Position numbers and translations under genes: made by a program. The notes beneath the pieces are model-generated. The model was not told the origin of the DNA, made no database searches, and saw only the letters and a list, made by a program, of their open reading frames with translations. From Branchiostoma floridae (lineage: Eukaryota > Chordata > Leptocardii > Amphioxiformes > Branchiostomatidae): a stretch of 35,600 nt of DNA. Each line of letters starts with the position of its first letter. The first letter of the stretch is position 1. Shown here piece by piece: positions 12,078-21,000 of this stretch. The DNA lies in the NCBI RefSeq assembly GCF_000003815.2, contig NC_049980.1, forward strand, positions 1,625,556 through 1,661,155. The letters run 5' to 3'.

Positions 12078-15000
12078 GTATGTGTGTGTGTGTGTGTGTC
12101 TAGGTATATTGTGATGATTTGGTTTGTCGGTTGGAAAGACAAAGGTCAAGGTTGATTTTGATCCCCCTGGTGTGTGACCTTGTTAGTGCAGGAGAACTTC
12201 TGTTTTTTGTAGCTCTTGTCCTGGACATTCCAATTGGTCTTGATATTTGGATGGCAGCTACATTTACATGTAGCTTTTAATGTAAGGAAGAAGCAGTGTA
12301 GGTTTGAGCCCCAGAACAGCTTGCTCTGGAACTGCATTTTTGCTAGCATATTTGTTACTACATGACATTGTGTATAGAATACCGTAGGCTTTAGGATTTC
12401 TTTTTTGAAGTTGTTTTATTATTGACGTTGCCCCACAGGAATGAAGTGTTGTTTTGGGCTATTGTGTGTGTGTGTGTGTGTGTGTGTATGCGTGCATGTG
12501 TGCACATTCTTCACTTCACTGCATTCAGAATTCACTGAGGTATCCTCATTGCTACCCTTTTTGGCTGTAGCACTAGGTATATATGGGTTGCAAAGCAGTG
12601 GGTGAAGTTTGCCATTTCTCTTCATTACTCTTCATCTTCAAGAAAACCTCGTACACACCCTTATGCAGAATACCAATCCATGCATTTCTCCAGAAGCAAC
12701 CTTCAGCTATCCATGTGAGAAAGTTCTACCCCTACCTAACCAAGCACCCTCCAGGCACTGATAATGTTCCTTACATCTTTGTTGCCATTAGTTTTACTGG
12801 GCTCGTTTGATCTCCGTAACTGCCACCAGGCTGCCTTAGAGGTGTCGGAAGACTAACTCTCTAGTGCTCCTGAGTTTATAGCCTGCCTTCTTCATTACTA
12901 CTTCCTGGCAGCTTTTTTTTCTGAGTGGGCCGACAGAAGTGTTAGTGTGGAATGCACAAATGACATCCTTTGTCAGGAAAGGATGGGGAGGGATTGCACA
13001 CACATGCCCCCAGGGCTCTGTTAGTATAATCATGGGGTGCTGTCATGTGAAAGTTATAGATGGAAGTGTGCGGGAGTGTTCACATATAAAGTTAATGCGT
13101 AACCTTTGAGAGCAGAGAGAATATTTGTGTTAATGTTATATATTGGATGCACTCTGTCAGTTAAAGCATTAAGATTCTACTCAAGTCTGCTAGTGCTACA
13201 CTTCTTGACACATGACTTAGTCAGGTACAGTGGCATGGAGGATGGAGATTCTAAAATTCTATAGGTCTTTTGTTTACTCAATGGAAGTCATTGTTTTCTT
13301 AATTTCTTGTGTGTTTTTAATCCTCTTTCTTTTCCTTATAATCATCCTACAATGAAAATTTATTTTGAAAGTTACAACAACCTTTTACCAGGGATGAGTG
13401 GCTATACTATACTTTACTTATACTTAGTGCTGTCCATGGTACTGAATCATTAGAGCTTTTTTGTTTCACAAACATAATGGTCCTTAAGGTCTTATCAAAA
13501 AGCTGAAGGAAGAAAACAAGAAAAAGAAACAAACTCAGAAAGTTGGCATTTTTTTAGTTGTAGTACTGCTGTATATGCAGAAATGTTCCCAATGCTTTTA
13601 TGTTATCGTTTTTTTACAGTGGCCACTTCACCGTGAACTCCACAAACATTTTTTTAATTCCGTATGTGACTACAGTATATTGTGCTATCGCAAACTCATC
13701 AAAACAGCCATGAATACTATTTTCACACTACTACTACTACTACTACTACTACTAAGAAATTAAATCCCTGTGAATTTAAATGCGCTATTTACAACTTAGT
13801 AAGAAAATGTGACAGTGTTTTTTAAAAAACACATCATTGATGGAATGGTTGAGCAAAATACATTTTTAGTCACTGCTGTGTTTAAAGCCTGCTTCCATGC
13901 ACTGTACAGGAATCTCTTAGTGAATGTACATAAAATTATTTACATACAGTGTCAAATTGGATTTGTCACCCTTTTATAATTTGAATGTATATGGTGTAAA
14001 AGTACGATTTAAAAGAAAAAAGACATTAATTTAAACATTCAATGAAAGAATGTTGAGCAATCTATTGAATATTTGGTCTCTCAACATTTGCACCTTGTAC
14101 ATTGTAGATGATAAACCAGATAATGAGTGTTTGCATGAGTGAGTCAAAGGGGTTGTAGAGAATTGAAAACTTGATTATGCATACAATATTTTGCCGCTCT
14201 CCCTTCACTCAAGTCAACTGTTTCTGATGTTTTTTACCCAGGTTGTGCCAGGAGTTGGTTTCCGTGGTGACAGCTCCTTTTCCCAGTTGGCCATTCCATT
14301 AGACTTTAGCGGAGCTGCCGAGATCTGGTTTGAACTGAAGCCTGACAAGTTGGACGGGGTTTTGCTGTACGCTGAAGACAGTTCAGATGCTGTAAGTCTG
14401 CGATGTCCTAACCCAGAGATATTAGACTAGTTAAACTGTAATATCCAACACAAAAATTGGACAAATTTTCGACTAAACAGCACCAGTCTTTGTCAAGGAA
14501 TGAACAATCCACTGCTGTCATGACGTCGAGGTTTGCAGATTAGAACACGTGACTCAGTAAGCAGTGCATCATGAGTTGCAGGAAGTCTATGGCGCCCACC
14601 GTCTCTGTTCAGGGATGGTTGTAAAGTTCTATCTACAAATGTATCTGCATAACATGACGTCACAACAACAGTGGATTGTTTATTCCTTGACAAAGACTGG
14701 TGCTGTTCAGTAGAGAATATTTGGGTGAGTCTAATTTTTGTGTTGGATATTACAGTTTAACTAGTCCAATAATGGCTTCTACCAACACAGATGCCAACCT
14801 TTCAAGCTAACCCAGAGATGTTTTTTTCCTTAAGTTTACCCTGTTCAAGGTGTTGAAATTGTAAAAAAAACATTGTCCTAAAGAAAACCAAAAATCTGAT
14901 GAAAAATTTATTAAGCCAATTTTTTGCTTTGTTAATTGGAAAACATTGATCCTTCTCCCTTAGATTAGATAGTACCAAATTTAATCTTTTTTTTTATTTG

Positions 15001-18000
15001 AAAAATATAGAATAGAACAAGGCCATGCATAAGATATTGGGTATTTCGTATTGTATATCCAGAATGTGAGAATGATGTCACAGTCCTTTAACATAACTTT
15101 TTTTTCTTAATGCTCAATGTATTTTGTTCAACAATCCCCACTGCAGGATCACTTCTTTTACCTGGCCCTTTACAACGGGCACCTATTTGGTGTGCATCAA
15201 CCAGCCCAGGGACAGGCCCAGGTGCTGCAGCCCAGCAGCAACCTGCTGGTGGATCAACAATGGCACCTAGTGGAACTCAATATAACTGCAGGAAGGTTAG
15301 CATAGTCATAGAGCCATTGTAGTTAATATGCAAGCAGACTCTGTGTACTGGTCTTGTTGCTTTAAATTTGCGATGTTGCTTTTGTTCTAAGTTGTTTTAA
15401 ACTACGTTTTAAATTTATGTTTGAAAGTTGTTTTATGGGCCCTCTATAAGATTCACTCAGGTCTCACGATTAAACATCTAGTGTGGTACACAACACATAG
15501 TACATCTTGTGAGTAAACACACTACATCTCCCCTAGCATCCATGTATGGTCAAGTAATGTAATATGGGCATAATGCTTAATCAAATTTCCTTTCCTAATG
15601 CCAGGAGATCAAATTATGGGAAATCAAAAACTGCAAGAAGGAAAGCTCCTTATGTCGGTGAAATTCAGTAAATTGATGCAAAGAGGAGCAAACCAAAGCT
15701 AGCATAGGCTTCTACCAAGTTCTTTATTTGGATTTATCAAAACAGTGCAGACCTTGGTTTGAGAGTGGCAGGGAATAAAGTTGTGGGAAGGTCTTGAATG
15801 TTTGATAGGGGCTTTATAGACTGTGTTATTAGTCTTTCCATGGTTGTTAACTGGGGGAATTAGATACATCATGGGTGTACCATACAGTGCCACTTCACAT
15901 CTAACCTGTGTTCCTCTCTTCCAGTATCTCAGTACAGGTGGACAGGAGTGGTGAGGCTTCAGCAGGTGTGCTGACAGGTGCGCTCTCCTCATCACACCTG
16001 TACCTGGCAGGTGTGGGCCCCGCCCTGCAGGAGAAGTTGAACAGGTGTGAGGAGTGTCCTGTGGTTGTCTCCTACACAGGTGGCATGCAGGGCGTCAGTG
16101 TTAATAGCAGGTGAGAACAATAGGTGTCTTTTGTGATCTTACTCGTGGACATGCTTGTGATGCATCTCTCCTCAAACAAACTGTATTAACAAAGTTTCTT
16201 AGTACACACTATGAGTACACTGTCACCTGCCAACATTTTGGTGCCATCTCTCAACTTTCTCACAGCTAGTTACTGTTACAGTAGTATTAGTCAGTGCAAC
16301 ACAAACTCCACTTTCCAGGGCTGTAACTGGCCCCTCCCCACAGGATGTTGGGCAGGCCGCTGCAAGCGAGATTCAATCAGGCTAGGTTAGTATTACCCTA
16401 AAGAAGGTGAAAACCGGACCAAAGCATTGGCAGGTAATAAGTTGTGTGTAAATAACTTTGTTATCCAGTTATTTACCAACCTAAGGAAACTATCCATGAA
16501 TGTGAAAACTGTTGAAACATTTACCGGTAATACTCTTTTATTAGGAAGTAAAGATCACAAAGTAAATCATTCTAAATTGCCTAACTGTGACCAACACACC
16601 TTTAGCCTGACTGTGTTTTTATATGTCCCTCACAGGGTGCTGGACTTCTTGGACCCTGCCACTGTTCTTTCTCAGAGAGGGGTGTACCTCAGTGGACTGG
16701 ACCCACCACAGAATGTCACCGCTCCCACCCTGCCCCCACCTGGCCCAACAGTGGCACCTCCCAGTTGTGCAGACCCAGTCCAACCCGCTTACAGCGGGGA
16801 GGGCGTGAACTTTGGTCGTCATGGCAACAGCTATATCTCCTACAGTTTGTCTCCTGAGACAATGGCACAGTACTTCAGAACAAGGTGAGTCTGATTCAGC
16901 TGTGCTTGCTGTAGAACAGGTTCACACTTCTTCATATATATTATGACTCACTTTGTGTGTTTGTCACTGGTGTGGTTAGACTCATCCATAAGGTCTCCTA
17001 TGCACAGCCTCGTCTGTGGCCTGTACGATACCTTGGGGAGCTTTTACTAAACTGGGCTGAGGGAAATTCCACTTTTGTGGGCATGGCCTCTAATCAGCTA
17101 TCAGCCAATCAGATAATCGACTTTGCTGTAATAAAACATTGAGATGATTTTCTGATTGGCTGACAGCTGGTTAAAAGGTACAGTTTAGCAGAGCCCCTCC
17201 AAAGAATATTGTGTATCAAATCTGTTTTAATCTAAATGGTGCATAGTATTACATAATTTCTTAATGAATTTCCCAAGCATCCCCAACTCTCCTATTGGGA
17301 CAGTTAGTTCTCATTTTCAGACAGTAAAGTCTCTCGATCCTGATGTTTCTGAAGAGATGCTATCTCAGTCCTGTTCATCATCATCTGAGTGTGATCTATA
17401 ATATAAATGACCTTGATGTTGCCTTTGGGTCGTGTTATGTGGTGAAATTGTTCAGTACCTAGAAATGGTTCCCTAGCCTTTCACTGAACTATAAAGCCTG
17501 GCGATTTCATTATTGACAGTTTTGGATCATCTATTTTTCAGCTTTGTCCTAAGGTGCCAGTTCCGAGCAGAGGCCCCGGATGGGATCCTGTACTACAGTG
17601 CTAACAACCGGAATACTCCTGACAACCACCTGGCTGTCTACATGTCAGAAGGATACCTGCACGCAGACATGAAGACTCAGCAAGCCAGCAATAGCAACTA
17701 CCACAACCTGAAAGTCAGGACACAGTTCAGGGACTACGCTGACGGGAACTGGTGGGAGGTGGGCACCAATGGAATTGTGTTTTATCAATTGTAGCAAGCC
17801 CACCTTAGGAAGCTGATTGAAACTTCTGCTTTCTGCTACTACTAAATAAACCTGCTATAGGTGTAGGGGACTAAAATACATCTGTCAGGGACACACCATT
17901 GGTAGTCTTCCAGCAATTAGAACCTAGTACCTTTAGATTTTAAGTCAAGAAATCTTGCCATTTTAGTTGTACAGTTTGTGTGCTACCATTCCTTTGGCAT

Positions 18001-21000
18001 AAAAGGGCTGTGTGGCCATGCTGTTAGTCATGCAGGCTATTGAGAGATCTCACAGGTTCAATTTCTGGTATTCCTACCAAGACATTGCTTCCTTGGGAAG
18101 GACACAACTTTTTCACTTCATCCAGGACTAGTACTGGTGTATAAATGGGTAAGGTACTACCTGACTTTGGTTGGTTGGGATAGATAAAAGGCTGTGGAAG
18201 GAGAGGGATTGTCATACCATGCGCTAGACACACTAGATAACATTTTATTCACTGCCCGGCCTACACCCTTACATACACAATGTATGCTAAACCCTTACCA
18301 ATTTAAGAACCTTTACCTTTATTGTATACTAACTACATAATCTATTTCCCTTTCCCTGCCAGGTGGTCATTTTGCGCATCCACAACTTCCTTGCAATCAT
18401 TGTGCCCGAGCGGAGAGACTACGTCAACAACAACCAGCAGTCCAATATTGAGACTTTTATCGACCTGACCTTGCCCCTTTATGTCGGAGGAACAGACATA
18501 CATGTTGACTACCCCATCTTCTCACTCCGGGTAAGCCAGAATAGAATATTATACTTACAACAGTTCCAGGACCCCACCATTTCATATTATGTGTGTTTCA
18601 CATTGATTATTCAAATGTTCCTGAATAATTTTAGTATGATCCATCAACTTCCTAAATTCATAGTGGTGCAGGTAAAATTTGTCTGATGCAGGTAATTTTC
18701 AATGTTACCTGCACCAGTGCAGGTATGCAGAAAAAAAAGTATTTTAAGTTGGACTCATTAATCATGGCCATAGCATATCCAGAACTCGAGATATCAAAAT
18801 TGAAAGTTCTGCTGCAGTACGGTAGCATTAGGTGCTAAAGGACCCAAAATTTGATCATTTCAAGTTCTAATCAAATCCTACCAACCTACCAAATATCAAT
18901 ACAATCCATCCAGGCCTTCTAGGGTTATGCTGTTCACCTATGAATGCACACACAAATTTTGCCAAACATAGAAGGTAACAACACAGGGTATTTGTATCAT
19001 GATCACCTGAGGTACTGACTGCGGGTAAGATCCGCTTGTTGACCTTTTATGTTTGTATGCCTATACATAGCCCCATAAGGCTTGATTGTACAATATCAAA
19101 AACAAAGCCCATTCTTCCTTACCTTACCTAACCTACATGTAGTCCCATCCTTATGTCTGGGAGTTGGGGACTATAATACTGGTTCATTGTAAAAATACAT
19201 GTATGCCAGACTCTGACAAAGTAGCAAATAGCTGTACCAGTTGCCATTTATGTTTGACAACAATGGTTTCACTTCAGAAAAAATCGGGCTTTGCTGGCTG
19301 TATCCGTCTACTGGAGATCAGCACTGCTCAGCCAGTGGACACTGTCAGCTTTGATCTTGGGAGTCCGGATGACCAGTACAATGTCGGCCAGTGCTACGAG
19401 GCTGTTAACCCTGGAACCGCCTTCAACGGGACCGGATTTATAACCATGGGTGAGCGGGATGGTTTATCTCTCTAATCTATACATGTTTTGTATGATTGTT
19501 TTGTAGATTTGTTTTGTTCAAATTTTGTAATTTGCATTCTTTGTTACTTCTTGTATCAAAGAACTTCTTGTTTATTCCTTTTTATCTATATTAAGTTTAT
19601 TTTTGGTTTTTCCCACAGGGCACATTGAAAACTGTGTAGGGGATTTGTTTCCCTTGTGGAATAGATAAAAGAATATCAATTTCTCTCATTATCAACTTTG
19701 CTGTATTTTTTTACTTTCTGTCAACATTGGTGTCAATTAACAAACTTTACTACCAAAATCCGGAAAAGCTGTTTCAAATAAAACTGGCCCACAAGTTTCT
19801 GTGACACAACGCATTACTGACATGTACATGTAATGATAGTAGCAAGTCTAGGGTGCAAGGATGCCTATGGGTTTCTGCTCTGGTCAAAACTCAACGATGA
19901 TGTATTTCAGCCAACTATGACTAGGTTTGACAAGGCATGATGTAGTTCACCCAACTGGCTTCAAAACAACTTAACTTCCCCAAGTATGACGTGATTGTTT
20001 GAAGTACAGTCTGACTCAACTACGTCTTTATAACCCAAACTACATTGTTGTGTCCAGCTATGTCGTAGTTGGCTGAACTACATACATTCTGACTCATCAA
20101 CATAACCCGTCAAACTACGTCATTGGCTGAACTTCTGTAGGTCGTAGTACTGTTGAATTTTGACAGGAGACTAGAAACCGTAGATTTGCAGAATTAAGAA
20201 AACAATGTCATGGACTTCAGAAGCTTTTACTTTGACATACTTATTTTTCAATTCCCTTCAGGCACCCAAAGTTTGGAGTCAGGGTTGGATGTGAGTGTGC
20301 AGTTCAGCACGGTCCAGCGCTCGTTCCTCCTCCTCCTGCTGTACCAGGATCCAGGCAACTACTTCCTGATGGATGCGGAGGATGGCAGGGTCAGTCACAT
20401 GCACCTTCTTTTGTGCTGAAGAGTATTGAGCAGGTTTTGCTAGGCACGGAGACACTTTAAATGCATTTAAGTTCGCGAGATTTAATTTTGCGGTAGCGTG
20501 AAAATGGACTTTTCGCGGTGGTTTAAATTTCGCGGTAGCACCATGCACTGTAGTCTCTTACTGTTATGGAAAAATGTTCATGGTGGTTTTAAATTCGTGG
20601 TGAAGGGGCCACCGCAAAAACTGCAAACATGAAACCACCGGGAAAGTTTCTGCATATACAGTATATACAGATTAGACACAGAACTAACTTGTGAATAATT
20701 TGTTTGTGGTACATGTAGATTGCTTTCTTGAAGTTAGAAAGTCTGGACAGGATGTTCCATAGATGGATGGCACATTAGAGAAAGGTTTCGCTTTTCATTC
20801 ATTGTTTAATACTAAATTGTCATAGTTTAACTCTATCCAGGATGACTTTGGAAAATATTTTCCTTCCACCAGATCCGTGGGCACCTGCGTAAGAACAACA
20901 TCACCACCACCATTCGCACCACCCATGTGACCGGGTTCGAGGTCTGCGACGGAGAGTTCCACACGCTGGTCTTCTCGGCCAATCTGGTGCAGCGCGTTGG

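Larger units (their letters stand above)
2697..14241 (+). other. 11.5-kb laminin intron
   Basis: The interval between two phase-compatible laminin exons. It has no exon I can support. It holds the TG run, a foldback element (4865-5071), the 45-bp minisatellite (5371-6563), a GC-rich block (10250-10640), a SINE-like copy (11222-11364), two further TG arrays and a CTA repeat. The stretches 3000-4800, 6600-10200 and 12500-14190 show nothing I can name. Short open frames within them lack splice sites or domain matches. Confidence 0.7.

Noticed and set aside
11790-12155. His-Thr and Cys-Val rich frames of about 70-120 residues
   Set aside because: Translation of a TG/CA microsatellite in all frames.
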